NCBI GenBank assembly: GCA_963835085.1
Contig: CAWIED010000001.1
Span: forward strand, 1,922,001 to 1,986,000
DNA: 64,000 nt
Direction of reading: 5' to 3'
DNA from: JBDIAG01 sp963835085
GTDB lineage: Bacteria > Actinomycetota > Actinomycetes > Actinomycetales > CAWJMD01
Notes under the pieces: generated by a model
Seen by the model: the letters and a program-made list of their open reading frames with translations, nothing else
Told to the model about the DNA's origin: nothing
Database searches by the model: none
Position numbers and translations under genes: made by a program
Part shown: one piece after another, positions 5,914-14,943 of the stretch
How the letters are laid out: every line of letters begins with the position of its first letter
Position numbering within the stretch: position 1 is the stretch's first letter

Positions 5914-6147
5914 ATGGCAGCCATGAACCCGAACGAATCCATCGGTGAGAACGTCCACCTCCTGCTTAGGAGGCGTGGGATCAGCGCCACGGCCGCAGGC
6001 AGGAAGATTGGTGTCGGGCAGACCACGATGAGTCGCAAGTTGCATGGCGACAGGCCATTCAAGATCGACGAAATCTTAACGCTGTGTGAATGGCTGGATG
6101 CGCCGCTCACCGCCGTCTTCGAGGGGGTCCCTACCCGCCAGGCGTGA
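5914..6147 (+). CDS. Cro/CI-family immunity repressor
   Basis: A 77-residue XRE-type HTH protein: IGENVHLLLRRRGISATAAGRKIGVGQTTMSRKLHGD is one helix-turn-helix domain with the recognition helix around VGQTTMSRK, and PFKIDEILTLCEWLD gives the following helices. Length fits a single-domain repressor without a cleavable C-terminal domain. Two in-frame ATGs (5914, 5923) are possible, and neither has a clear ribosome site, so a leaderless mRNA is likely. It stands alone on the + strand, divergent from the early operon across O1/O2, and converges on ssb with a shared hairpin. Confidence 0.8.
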   Translation: MAAMNPNESIGENVHLLLRRRGISATAAGRKIGVGQTTMSRKLHGDRPFKIDEILTLCEWLDAPLTAVFEGVPTRQA

Positions 6148-6205
6148 TGTACACGAATTCAGCCACGGGATCACACCCTATGCGTTGTGGCGTCGTGGAC
6201 CGAAC

Positions 6206-6230
6206 CGGGCGCCGAGCGCTGCGGCGCCCG
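6206..6230. terminator. Bidirectional hairpin between repressor and ssb
   Basis: CGGGCGCCG-agcgctg-CGGCGCCCG: a perfect 9-bp stem with a 7-base loop between two convergent genes. It probably ends both transcripts and lies at or near the right border of the integrated element. Confidence 0.65.
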
Positions 6231-6255
6231 ATCCCGAACGACGTCTGCTCGCCGC

Positions 6256-6843
6256 TCAGCGGGCTCCGGCCGGCATCACCTGCCCGTCGCGGTCGACGAA
6301 GATGCCATCGATCTCCTGGTACTCCCCCACTGAACCGTCTCCGGCCTCGGTCGACGTATCGTCGGAGAACGAATGGCCGTTTTCGTCCTCGGGGACTTCC
6401 CGGCCTCCCAGAGCCGTCGCCACCATGTCGCGAGCGGTCTCGGAGTCGCCACTGTCCGCCCCCGCGGCGGGCGAATTCGGCCGTACGAACCGACCGTAGC
6501 GGCTGAAGCCGAAGGTGAGGTCGTGACCCAGGGCACGAGCCTCCACTTGAACCCGGGTGCGCGGCTCACCCTCCTTGTTGAGGTACGTGCCGACCGAGAG
6601 CTTGCCGTGCACCAGAACCCGCTCGCCCTTGTCGAACGACAGGGCGGCGTTCTCGCCCAGCGGGCCCCATGCCGACACACTGAAGAACGACGTCTGGCCG
6701 TCGACATAGCGACGGATCTCGCTGTTGTACGTGGTCTCGGTGCAGGCCATTCGGAAGTTGGCGACCTTGCGTCCACCGGAGACCTCGGTGACAACGGGCT
6801 TGCCCACCAGGTTGCCAACGATGGTGGTCATGATCTCGTGCAT
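6256..6843 (-). CDS. ssb: Single-stranded DNA-binding protein (ssb paralogue)
   Basis: A 195-residue protein with an OB-fold in the first 110 residues (TTIVGNLVGKPVVTEVSGGRKVANFRMA; SFFSVSAWGPLGENAALSFDKG; VLVHGKLSV). The acidic, disordered C-terminus does not end in the DDDIPF-like tip of the main replication SSB; it ends QVMPAGAR. The start at 6843 is set by a GAGGAGG ribosome site 6 bases upstream; upstream codons in frame lack protein character. Actinobacteria often have a second SSB of this type next to the GTPase pair, where it supports recombination or chromosome segregation. The gene is host-type rather than part of the prophage. Confidence 0.85.
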   Translation of the reverse strand: MHEIMTTIVGNLVGKPVVTEVSGGRKVANFRMACTETTYNSEIRRYVDGQTSFFSVSAWGPLGENAALSFDKGERVLVHGKLSVGTYLNKEGEPRTRVQVEARALGHDLTFGFSRYGRFVRPNSPAAGADSGDSETARDMVATALGGREVPEDENGHSFSDDTSTEAGDGSVGEYQEIDGIFVDRDGQVMPAGAR

Positions 6844-7448
6844 GTACGTCCTCCTCGGGTGTGCCGTCCGGTGTGGACGGTGCTCCGATCCTGCGCAAGT
6901 GAGACGGTTCGCGACACCAGGACTAGGAAGGTTGTGCACAACCCGGCACCCGAATCGGTCTGTGGACACCAGGTTGAGCAGAGAAGATCGGGCGAAGCGG
7001 CCTCCCAACGGCCCCGACCCCGACCCCGATCCCGATTCGGGCACTCAACGTGGGGCCAGCCGCGGCGGATGCACCGCGGACGACACCACCGAACGACCCC
7101 GCCCCTTGCTGGGCACTCAACCTGGGGCCAACCGCGCAACTTCACCGCGAACGGCACCACCCAAGAACTCCGAACCGTGCGGGTCGAGTCCGGCTTCGGG
7201 AGGGCTGTGACGGGGTCGGTTTTTGACGCTATGGCAATACCCCGCCAGACGGGGCATCGCCATAGCGCAGAAAAAGCCCTCTGGCCTGTGCCTATCGAAA
7301 CCACCCTTTGCGAAAGAATCGGACAGGCCGCGCTTCCCGCCTCCCGACTCCGTCCGCGCGTCGCTCAGACGACTAACCGAACGGCATTTGCGGTTAGTCG
7401 GGCTCGCGACCACACCAGAGCACAGGTCATGTCCGGTCTGAATTCGAG
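6844..7448. repeat. Intergenic module 1: two 72-bp repeats, a long stem-loop and a flanking hairpin
   Basis: No gene is supported here. Two units with a 72-bp period start near 7042 and 7114. The second holds a hairpin with a symmetric AAC/AAC internal loop (arms near CCAACCGCG and CGCGAACGGCACC). Then comes an 18-bp stem-loop, CGCTATGGCAATACCCCG at 7227-7244 against 7250-7267 with two mismatches. The end is a perfect 10-bp hairpin CGACTAACCG/CGGTTAGTCG at 7370-7400. The same three parts recur in the same order and orientation at 49441-49965. The last hairpin lies 48 bp beyond the end of the GTPase gene and may also serve as its terminator. Confidence 0.75.
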
Positions 7449-9155
7449 TCAGCGCAGTTCTGCGAGCGCCGTTCGGGTGGCGCGATGGTCCGCGAGCACA
7501 GCCGACACCGGCTCGAGCACGAGGCCGCGTCCGACCTGCTCCACCGACGCCCGCAGTGCCTTGCCCACCGTCCGCCGCCGCCGGGCAGCACCCACCCTGG
7601 CCAGCGCGGACGCGATGAAGGCCACCAGAAGCCCGAGCACCAGCCCACCGATCAGGAGGGCCGTGGGCAAGGGGATCCCCAACTTCTGGGGTTGCACCAA
7701 CCACACCATCGGCGGCTCTGGGGTGGCGAACCGGAAGTAGTCGAGTAGCGCGAGCCCGCCGAGCCACAGGCCACCCGCCACCACGGCAATGGCCAGCAGC
7801 ACCTGCAACGCTCCAAACACCGACCACCACAACGGCCGGCGGAACCGCAGGTCGACCCTGGTGACCGCACGGTCGAGGGCGTCGGCCAGGTCGGCGCCAG
7901 GCGGCAGCGCGGCCTCACGGACGGCGTCTTGCCAGGGGATGGGCAGGCCTGCGGCGCATTCCGTGGCGATCTGTCTCGTCGCCAGCGCAACCTGAGCCTG
8001 CTGGCCCTGGCTGGCCACCGGCAGCGACGACCGGTCGAAACGCGTGACGTCCAGCGCGCCTGGGGGCCGTTCAATGGCCTTTCGCGAACCCGCGGACGCG
8101 CCAAGGCTCAAGCGGCGCAACGGGTTTCGGCGCAGCCGACCCACCCAGCGAGTGAACGGCCAGCCGGTGTGCGCCCGAGCCTGCCGCTGATAGTCGAGGG
8201 CGACAGCATCGAGCACCGTGGGCACCCCGGCCGCCGCCGACAGCACGTCGAGCAGTGCCTGGGCCCCCGGCACCGAGTCGGGTGACAACTCCGTGCGGGC
8301 CACACTGTCACCCAGCTGCGCGGCGGTCTCGTCGAGGTCGGCCACCACCCTGTCCTTGACCGCCTCGTGTGCATCCACCGCCCGTACGATCTGGCGGCGT
8401 AGCCCGGTCAGCCCCTCCCCGGTGCGCGCCGAGACAGCTAGCACCGGCACTGGCCCGAGACCATCCTCGGCCAGCAGCCGCTGCAGATCGCTGATGCAGG
8501 CCGCCACCGAGTCGGGGGGCAGTCGGTCGATCTGGTTGAGCACCACGGTCATCACCGAAGCGTGCGAGGCCATGGGCTGCAGGTACCCGGAGTGCAGAGC
8601 GTCATCGGCGTACTTCTGCGGGTCTACCACCCACACGAGCAGATCGACCAGGCGCACGAGCCGGTCGACCTCCAGCCGATGGGCCACAGCCGTGCTGTCG
8701 TGATCGGGAAGGTCGAGCAAGATGAGGCCTTCGAGCTCGGTGACCGTGGTGACCTCAAGCGATGAACCAGAACGTCGCGTGCTGTCGATCCGGTGTCTGC
8801 GGGGCACGCCCAGCCAGTCGAGCAAGGCGTCGCCGCCAGCTCCGATCACCAGGCCTGAGGCCTTGGACGTGGTGGGCCGGCGAGCGCCGACCGTGGCCAC
8901 GTCAGCCCCGCAGAGGGCATTGAACAGTGACGACTTGCCGCTGCCCGTAGCGCCGGCGAAAGCGACGACGGTGTGATCGAGGCCGAGCGCCAACCGCTCA
9001 CCCGTGCGCGCGAGCACCGCCTCGGCCCGCTCCCGGGCCACTGGGTTGAGCCGGTCGCCACCGGAGTCGAGCACCCGCTGCAAGGCGTCGACGCGGCCGG
9101 CCACGTCCACCCCACCTCGCGAGGCGGAGCGCGACCTCAGGCTGGTCCGGCTCAT
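7449..9155 (-). CDS. YfjP-like membrane GTPase, second of a pair
   Basis: A 568-residue dynamin/Era-like GTPase: G1 GATGSGKS at residues 68-75, G3 LLDLPDHDS near 147 and G4 LNQID near 210. A regulatory middle is followed by two C-terminal hydrophobic segments (about 445-480 and 500-525), giving a membrane anchor with the GTPase in the cytoplasm. It overlaps the stop of the upstream GTPase gene by 4 bp, so the pair is co-translated. Such pairs are conserved in actinobacteria next to ssb and resemble the DynA/DynB dynamin-like proteins implicated in septation in Streptomyces; that function is inferred here from architecture and context. Confidence 0.8.
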   Translation of the reverse strand: MSRTSLRSRSASRGGVDVAGRVDALQRVLDSGGDRLNPVARERAEAVLARTGERLALGLDHTVVAFAGATGSGKSSLFNALCGADVATVGARRPTTSKASGLVIGAGGDALLDWLGVPRRHRIDSTRRSGSSLEVTTVTELEGLILLDLPDHDSTAVAHRLEVDRLVRLVDLLVWVVDPQKYADDALHSGYLQPMASHASVMTVVLNQIDRLPPDSVAACISDLQRLLAEDGLGPVPVLAVSARTGEGLTGLRRQIVRAVDAHEAVKDRVVADLDETAAQLGDSVARTELSPDSVPGAQALLDVLSAAAGVPTVLDAVALDYQRQARAHTGWPFTRWVGRLRRNPLRRLSLGASAGSRKAIERPPGALDVTRFDRSSLPVASQGQQAQVALATRQIATECAAGLPIPWQDAVREAALPPGADLADALDRAVTRVDLRFRRPLWWSVFGALQVLLAIAVVAGGLWLGGLALLDYFRFATPEPPMVWLVQPQKLGIPLPTALLIGGLVLGLLVAFIASALARVGAARRRRTVGKALRASVEQVGRGLVLEPVSAVLADHRATRTALAELR

Positions 9156-11149
9156 CGGGCCGCCTGAACCGCAGTGGCTGCACGTTGCAGCGCCTCAGCC
9201 GCCTCGGGGTCCACACCCGACCGCGTCAGCAGATCGAAGAGCCGATCGCGCTCACCGTCGAGCAATTCGTCGACCCGAGTCATGAGATCGCGCCGGGCCT
9301 GGGCCGCCAGCTGGCGGACGGCCTGATCGCCGAACACGGCTTCGAGCAGCTTCTGCCCCACCAAAGCGGTACCTGCTCCTACGCCCACCTCGGCTCCCGT
9401 GGGAATGGCCGCGGTGCTGGCGAACACGGCGATCATCAGTGTGATGCCGAGGGCGTTGACCCCCAGCGACAGGTAGCGGGCCTGGCTGCGCTTGCCCGAG
9501 CCCTGGGCCCGGACCAACTCCAGGACGTGGCCCTGCCAGTCACGCACCAGGCGTTCGAGTCGGTCGTCGAAATCCGGTGAGAGCCGGGCCATCTCGCTCG
9601 GATTCGGCCCGATCAGAGCAGAGCCCGCAGGGTGCGCGCGCCACCGCAGCACGGCCCGTTCGCTGGCGTCGGCAGCCTGAGCGGTGACCAGTGCCGCCAC
9701 CCCGGTCTGCAGGGCGTGACCCAACGGCTCTGCCGGGGCCGGTTTGCCGGTGACCGCCGCCACAAGCCGATCGCGCACCCGGCCGACCGCCGATTCGAGA
9801 CCCCGCAACACCTCGCCGGTGCCGACGAAATCCTGCCAACGGGCCAGCACCTCGCCGCGCAGCAGGCTGCCGTCGGTGAGGCCCTTCTCCAATTGCTGAT
9901 CGGCCTCGGCGTAAGCGGTGGCGACCTCGGCGCGCAGGACGTCGGCGGCATCGGCCTGCTCTTGCGCGGCACCGGCCAGGGCCGGCACGCGCAACCGCAG
10001 CGAGTCGAGCGCTCCGCCCAGCGTGCGCTTGACGACTTGCTGACGAGCTGCCGAGCTAGAGGCCAGATCCTGGAACCACAGCCGGAGCCGAGCAACGACC
10101 CCCGACGGCAGCAATCCGTCCTCGAGACTCACCTCGGGGATGGTGAACAGCGGAGCCTCCGGCAGGTCATTGCGGCGCAGCATGCCCGCCAGGTCGTCGC
10201 GTACCTCGTCCATCGCCTCCGGTGGCACCCGGTCGAGCACAACGGCGACCGACGTGCCTCGATCGGCCGCCGTGCGCAGCAGATGCCACGGCACGGCATC
10301 GGCGTAGCGCGCCGCCGTGGTGACGAACAGCCAGAGATCACCGGCCGCCAGCAGTTGACCGGCCAGTTCACGGTTGGCCTCGACCACGGAGTCGATGTCT
10401 GGTGCGTCGAGCAGCGCGAACCCGACCGGCAGAGCGGCACAGGCCACCAGTCGCACGGCGGCGATGCGCTGCGCACTGGCTTCGATACTCGGTTCGGGAT
10501 CGTCGCCGGTGATGCGAGCGAGCGACGGCAGGATGCGCTGTGACGTGAACCAGTGCGCATCGTCGGGGTGATGCACCAGCACCGGTGAGCGGGTGGTGGG
10601 CCGGAGCACCCCAGAACGAGTGACTCGTTGCCGCAGAACGGAGTTCACCAAGGTGGACTTGCCCGCCCCGGTGGAGCCGCCGACCACAGCCAACAATGGT
10701 GCGTCGAGCTGGCGCAACCTGGGCAGGAGGTAGTCGTCCAGTTGGTCGAGCAGCGCGCCCCGGTCCTTCCGAGCGTGCTCCACGCCGGGAACCACCAGCG
10801 GTAGCCGAAGACCGGCGAGCTCCTCCCGGAGCTGCTCGAGGGCACGGACGAGTGGCTCTTCAGCGCTGGGCTGACTGGCGCTGGGCTGACTGGCGCTGGG
10901 CTGACTGGCGCTGGGCTGACTGGCGCTGGGCTGACTGGCGCTGGGCTGACTGGCGCTGGGCTGACTGGCGTCCGGATGACTGACGGCGGGGGCAGGCCGG
11001 GGCCCAGCGGCTGACGCGTCGTCGAGCGCATCGGCAATGGCCGGAGCAGCTTTGCTCAGCGCCACCTTCTCCGGGCCGGCCCCCGATGCAGTCTCGGTCA
11101 CCGGCTCATCTTGGCCTGCACTGGGCCCCTTGCGCCATGTAGACGACAT
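9152..11149 (-). CDS. Dynamin-like GTPase, first of a pair, with SASQP repeat tract
   Basis: A 665-residue protein. The low-complexity N-terminus holds seven SASQP pentapeptides (about residues 61-96). The G1 motif GGSTGAGKS follows at 157-165, with a DAPD-type G3 and a VVLDRV stretch where NKxD is expected. The centre is coiled-coil-prone, and a hydrophobic segment (about 545-595, LGVNALGITLMIAVFASTAAIP) is followed by a membrane-proximal helix. It probably acts with the downstream GTPase as a hetero-oligomer on the cytoplasmic membrane. Start at the ATG at 11149; a later GTG before VTETAS is possible. Downstream overlap ATGA. Confidence 0.8.
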   Translation of the reverse strand: MSSTWRKGPSAGQDEPVTETASGAGPEKVALSKAAPAIADALDDASAAGPRPAPAVSHPDASQPSASQPSASQPSASQPSASQPSASQPSASQPSAEEPLVRALEQLREELAGLRLPLVVPGVEHARKDRGALLDQLDDYLLPRLRQLDAPLLAVVGGSTGAGKSTLVNSVLRQRVTRSGVLRPTTRSPVLVHHPDDAHWFTSQRILPSLARITGDDPEPSIEASAQRIAAVRLVACAALPVGFALLDAPDIDSVVEANRELAGQLLAAGDLWLFVTTAARYADAVPWHLLRTAADRGTSVAVVLDRVPPEAMDEVRDDLAGMLRRNDLPEAPLFTIPEVSLEDGLLPSGVVARLRLWFQDLASSSAARQQVVKRTLGGALDSLRLRVPALAGAAQEQADAADVLRAEVATAYAEADQQLEKGLTDGSLLRGEVLARWQDFVGTGEVLRGLESAVGRVRDRLVAAVTGKPAPAEPLGHALQTGVAALVTAQAADASERAVLRWRAHPAGSALIGPNPSEMARLSPDFDDRLERLVRDWQGHVLELVRAQGSGKRSQARYLSLGVNALGITLMIAVFASTAAIPTGAEVGVGAGTALVGQKLLEAVFGDQAVRQLAAQARRDLMTRVDELLDGERDRLFDLLTRSGVDPEAAEALQRAATAVQAAR
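10864..10970 (-). repeat. 15-bp tandem repeat (SASQP codons) in the GTPase gene
   Basis: Seven nearly perfect copies of gctgggctgactggc. The period is a multiple of three, so copy-number changes keep the frame and only lengthen or shorten the disordered linker before the GTPase domain. Confidence 0.9.
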
Positions 11150-11158
11150 CGCTGGCAG

Positions 11159-12184
11159 CTATCGCGCGGCGAGATCAACGGCGCTCTGCTGAGCGACAGC
11201 CTCCAGAACCTGCTGGGCCCAACCTGTTCCAGCGACGTAGTGCTCGGCCAGAGCGCAGGTCTGCTCCGTGTACTCAGTGCCGAGTTCGTGGGCGAGCTCG
11301 GTGAAGTGGTGGGAGCCCAGCCACGCCACCAGCATGAGCCGGCGCAGCATCACGAACGTGGGCACGAGCTCAAGCTCGGCGGCGTCGAGAGGGCGAATCT
11401 GGCGATAGCCCCGCAGCCAGGCGGCACACCACGCCGGAACCCGGCGGTCGTGCTCGACGAACGACAGAGTGGCCGCCAGGTCGAACAGATACCAGCAGAA
11501 GCCGGAGTCGTCGAAGTCGATGACCGAGACCTCCGCCCCGTCGACCAACAAGTTCGCCAGTCGCATGTCGGCGTGGACGAGACCGAAGCGCGAAGGGTCG
11601 TTGCCGTAGTCGCGCAAGCGGGCGGCGATCTCCGCAGCTGCGCGACCCAAGATCTCCCGCACGACAGGTGTGACTCCCAGTCCGTCCTGCCAGCGACCCC
11701 AGCGCGGCTGGGTCCCCAGAATGTCGTCGATATCCCAGCGGAATCTCGTGAACCCGCCAGGCGGGCACCAGGTCTGTGCCTGCAGGTGCAGACGGGCGGC
11801 GATGCTGCCGAGGAGGGGCAGCCATTCCTGGAGGTCGTCCGGCGGTGGCTCGCGGCCCGGCAGCGGCTCGAAGAGCACGGCGAACCGCTCGTGGCCAGCC
11901 TCGTCTCGGGCAGTCGCCACCCGCTCCCCTGCACGCGTGAGAATGACGGTAGGCGTGCTCAACCCCAGCTCCGTGCGCACGGCCGCAGCCCACGACAGCT
12001 CCGACTCGATGCCGGCCAGCTCGTGGTACCCCTCGCGATGGACGCGCAGAATGGCCGTGCGTTTGCCGTCGCTGACCCGGAACGTCGCGTTCTCCGACAG
12101 GTTGAGCAGTCGCAACTCGGCAGCGCCGTAGAAACCCCAGGCGGGCAGGAATGCTTGCGCCAACGAGGCGTAGAGCGCAGACAA
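11159..12184 (-). CDS. Aminoglycoside/homoserine-kinase-like phosphotransferase (APH fold)
   Basis: A 341-residue protein of the APH/choline-kinase fold. The catalytic loop reads V-H-A-D-M-R-L-A-N (HxDxxxxN) at about residue 230 and the metal-binding motif I-D-F-D-D (DxD) about 18 residues later, with an N-terminal nucleotide lobe (ATFRVSDGKRTAILRVHREG). Members phosphorylate small hydroxyl or amino substrates such as homoserine, choline or antibiotics; the substrate cannot be read here. The start appears to be TTG at 12184, preceded by AAAGGGG. It ends 10 bp from the start of the GTPase gene, so it may lead that operon. Confidence 0.7.
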   Translation of the reverse strand: MSALYASLAQAFLPAWGFYGAAELRLLNLSENATFRVSDGKRTAILRVHREGYHELAGIESELSWAAAVRTELGLSTPTVILTRAGERVATARDEAGHERFAVLFEPLPGREPPPDDLQEWLPLLGSIAARLHLQAQTWCPPGGFTRFRWDIDDILGTQPRWGRWQDGLGVTPVVREILGRAAAEIAARLRDYGNDPSRFGLVHADMRLANLLVDGAEVSVIDFDDSGFCWYLFDLAATLSFVEHDRRVPAWCAAWLRGYRQIRPLDAAELELVPTFVMLRRLMLVAWLGSHHFTELAHELGTEYTEQTCALAEHYVAGTGWAQQVLEAVAQQSAVDLAAR

Positions 12185-12298
12185 GAACGTAGACCCCTTT
12201 CGATGCGCACCTTTGATTGCGCGGGTGGTTCAGGTTCGACTGAGTACGGCGCAACCCGAATCGGGATACCAGCGCCGCAGTGGACGCCACACCAGCCC

Positions 12299-13552
12299 TT
12301 ACAACCGGGTGATCGGAATGATCGCCATCAGGCCAGGGACGACCACTGCCAGGGAGGCAGCGAGCCCCAGGAGATTACGGAATAGTCGGGGTTGATCGTC
12401 TTCGTGACTGTTGGCGATGATCAGGGTTCCCGCCACATGGATGGGGTTCATGACCATGAGCGCGGCCGGAACGGCGACGGCGGCCAGGATCCAGGTCAGC
12501 GCCGAGGAACCTCCGAAGATGCTGATGACGATGGGCATCATCAGGCCGAGCACTCCGAGTGTCGACGATTCGATGTTGCACAACAGTGCGGTCAGGTAGG
12601 CGACGACGAGAAGGAGCAGCACGTGGTTGTTGATGTCGGTGAGGTTCTTCTGAATGACCGTCATGGTGCCGATCTGCTGCATCAAGCCCAGATAGGTGAG
12701 TAGGCCACACAGGAGCAGAATGCTGCTCCACGGAATGCGCCGCAGCAGCGTCACCTCGTCTGAGGGGAAGACAACCTGCAACAGCGCCGCCATCAGCATG
12801 GCCGTCATGCCCACGTCGGTTTGGAACCCCACCACGCACACGACGAACACGACGAGAGCCAGGCCTGCGCCCGCCCGGTAGAGGTTGTTCACCGGTGCGT
12901 TCGGATCGTGGACCTCTTCCACGGCCGGCCTCGCATACATCCTGCCGACGTTCTGGCCACGCACTCGTCCGACCACCTGCAACACGATCAGAACAACGGT
13001 CGCCACGACCATGGAGATGGCCCACAGCAGCCACTTGTTGTAGTGCACCGAGGCGTGCGCGGCAACGGTGGAGATGACCACCCCGGTGGGATTGAGTGGG
13101 GAGAGACCGGCGGAGTTTGCGCCGATGATGGCCGCAAGCTCCATGAGAAAGAAGTGGCGTGGATACTTGAGCGCAACATGCGCGATGATCGGCACCAGCA
13201 GCGCGATCGGAGCGGTCGAGAAGGCCCCCATCGTGGAGAGCGCGGCAGCGATCAGAAAACCGGCCCACGGGAGCAGGACGGTTCGGCTCCCGATGGCTCG
13301 AAAGACCCCGTTCACCACCCAGGCGAGCGCACCGCTGCGCTCAAGGTGGGCGAACAAGAGGGAGATTCCCGCGATCAACACGAACAGGTTGCCGGGAAAG
13401 GCCGTGTACATCTTGGCGACATCGGCGTGGGCGACGACCGCCACGATGAACGCGGCAGCCAGGGCCAGGACCCCGATATTGATCCGACGCCAGATGGCGA
13501 TGACCAATACGGTCGCCAGCAGAATGAGGGACAGCCCCTGTGCGATCGTCAT
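12299..13552 (-). CDS. SLC13/MatC-type dicarboxylate (malonate-like) permease
   Basis: About 417 residues with 11-12 hydrophobic spans. The N-terminal part (FPGNLFVLIAGISLLFAHLERSG and the LSPLNPTGVVISTVAA segment) resembles the MatC/dicarboxylate carrier N-terminal domain, and the second half has the usual long repeated helices (SSTLGVLGLMMPIVISIFG). Expected role: uptake of C3-C4 dicarboxylates across the cytoplasmic membrane. The start is taken as the ATG at 13552 (MTIAQGLSL); upstream codons in frame are polar and unlikely. No partner metabolic gene is adjacent. Confidence 0.75.
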   Translation of the reverse strand: MTIAQGLSLILLATVLVIAIWRRINIGVLALAAAFIVAVVAHADVAKMYTAFPGNLFVLIAGISLLFAHLERSGALAWVVNGVFRAIGSRTVLLPWAGFLIAAALSTMGAFSTAPIALLVPIIAHVALKYPRHFFLMELAAIIGANSAGLSPLNPTGVVISTVAAHASVHYNKWLLWAISMVVATVVLIVLQVVGRVRGQNVGRMYARPAVEEVHDPNAPVNNLYRAGAGLALVVFVVCVVGFQTDVGMTAMLMAALLQVVFPSDEVTLLRRIPWSSILLLCGLLTYLGLMQQIGTMTVIQKNLTDINNHVLLLLVVAYLTALLCNIESSTLGVLGLMMPIVISIFGGSSALTWILAAVAVPAALMVMNPIHVAGTLIIANSHEDDQPRLFRNLLGLAASLAVVVPGLMAIIPITRL

Positions 13553-13710
13553 CTGGGCTCCACATCGGTCGAGGACCGGTGGGAATCGATGGACCACCGG
13601 CGGAACGCTCGTGCCAAAGTATCCGAAACCGCGGGCCGAGGACCGCGGACGTAGCGACCGGATCGCCTGTTGTGCTCCCGCGTTCTCACTCGTTCGAAAT
13701 CAGATCCCGC

Positions 13711-14943
13711 TCAGTATCGGATCGCGTCGATCACCTTTGCGCGTACGGCGATGGTGGCCGGCACGAGTCCCACCAGGGCGCCCACGACGGTTGCGGCGAC
13801 GAACGCCTCAACGGCGGCGGCCACGGGGAAGGCGACAGTGTCACTCAGTTGTGCCCATTCGGGTAGGAGCTGGAAGGGGAAGTTGTTGACGAGTGCCACG
13901 GCGGCGGCGATGCCCACCAGCCCCGCGAGCATGGTGGCCAGCACACTCTCGAGCATCACCGCACAAAAGATGCGAGCCGACGACGCGCCCAAAGCCCGCC
14001 GCACACCAATCTCTCGAACCCGCTGTCGCACCGTCACTACGCCGACGTTCAAGACGCCCAACGCCCCGAGAAACAACGCGAACAGCGACAGCACGAGAAT
14101 GAGTATCTGGAGCCCCAGCAGAATGCCCTCGAGTCCCGAGGAGAATGGCGGCTGCACCTCGCCAGTGAACCCTCGGCTGACGACGAGCCGGTTGATCTCC
14201 TTGGAGAGCTGATCGGCCCGAGCCGGAGGCACCCAGAGCTCGAGCGAGCCCTGGCTGAGATCGACGTCCGGCACCACGTCTTTCGCATCCTCACGCAGCA
14301 CCCAGAGGGTGGGGCCGCCCTCCTGGCGGTCGACGACGCCGACGACGATCACGGTTGGGCTACTGCTGCCCGGAAGCCGGAGGGTGAACGGGGCCCGACG
14401 GGCCGGGTCTACACCCAGCGCTGTCAAGGTGTCAGCGTTGACGACCACAGAGGGCGCGAGGATGGTGGCATCGGAGGGCGTCAACCAGCGCCCGCTGCTG
14501 AGGCCGAGCCGGTGAATCACCGCGTAGTCGGGCTCGACAGCGAACACCTGTGGAGAGGGCTGGCTCTCATAGCCAGAGCCCGCGCTGTCCGCGTCGATGG
14601 CGTCCGGGCCGTCTTTGGCGCCGTACGCGACCGGCACCTGCAGGTTCGACTGGCTGACGAGCGAGGAATACGTCACGCCGTAGCGCTTGACGATCTCACC
14701 GTAGAGGTTGTCGGGCGCGCGAGCGCCGGCCTCCGCGTTCGCATACAGCACCAGCGTGGCGTCGCGGCCGGTGGCGCGCTCGGTGGACTCACGAACGATC
14801 TGCCCGAAGATCAGCCCGGCCGCTGTGGTGATCGTCATGGCGAAGACCGCCAGCACGATGCCCACGAGCGAGAGCACCACCCGGGAGCGGTGTACGCGCA
14901 CTTCGTCCCAGGCGTCGAGCAGCACGCCGAGCACTCCCGTCAT
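13711..14943 (-). CDS. ABC transporter permease, MacB/FtsX type
   Basis: A 410-residue permease: one transmembrane helix near the N-terminus (VVLSLVGIVLAVFAMTITTAAG), a large extracytoplasmic MacB-like domain (residues about 60-280), and three C-terminal helices beginning LILVLSLFALFLGALGVLNVG, followed by the REIGVRRALGAS coupling motif typical of FtsX-fold proteins. It overlaps the ATPase gene by 4 bp (start at 14943) and is the last gene of the adaptor-ATPase-permease operon. Such systems use mechanical force to export or extract peptides, lipids or small molecules rather than import nutrients. Confidence 0.85.
   Translation of the reverse strand: MTGVLGVLLDAWDEVRVHRSRVVLSLVGIVLAVFAMTITTAAGLIFGQIVRESTERATGRDATLVLYANAEAGARAPDNLYGEIVKRYGVTYSSLVSQSNLQVPVAYGAKDGPDAIDADSAGSGYESQPSPQVFAVEPDYAVIHRLGLSSGRWLTPSDATILAPSVVVNADTLTALGVDPARRAPFTLRLPGSSSPTVIVVGVVDRQEGGPTLWVLREDAKDVVPDVDLSQGSLELWVPPARADQLSKEINRLVVSRGFTGEVQPPFSSGLEGILLGLQILILVLSLFALFLGALGVLNVGVVTVRQRVREIGVRRALGASSARIFCAVMLESVLATMLAGLVGIAAAVALVNNFPFQLLPEWAQLSDTVAFPVAAAVEAFVAATVVGALVGLVPATIAVRAKVIDAIRY

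Noticed and set aside
6148..6255. Attachment site at the right end of the prophage-like element
   Set aside because: No integrase gene, tRNA end or repeat pair is visible, and the left end is outside the window.
6844..7448. Frames on both strands of module 1 resembling those in module 2 (for example MPRxxGHRHS)
   Set aside because: The palindromic stem gives similar peptides on both strands. Start sites and codon use do not support a gene, though a conservation test was not possible here.
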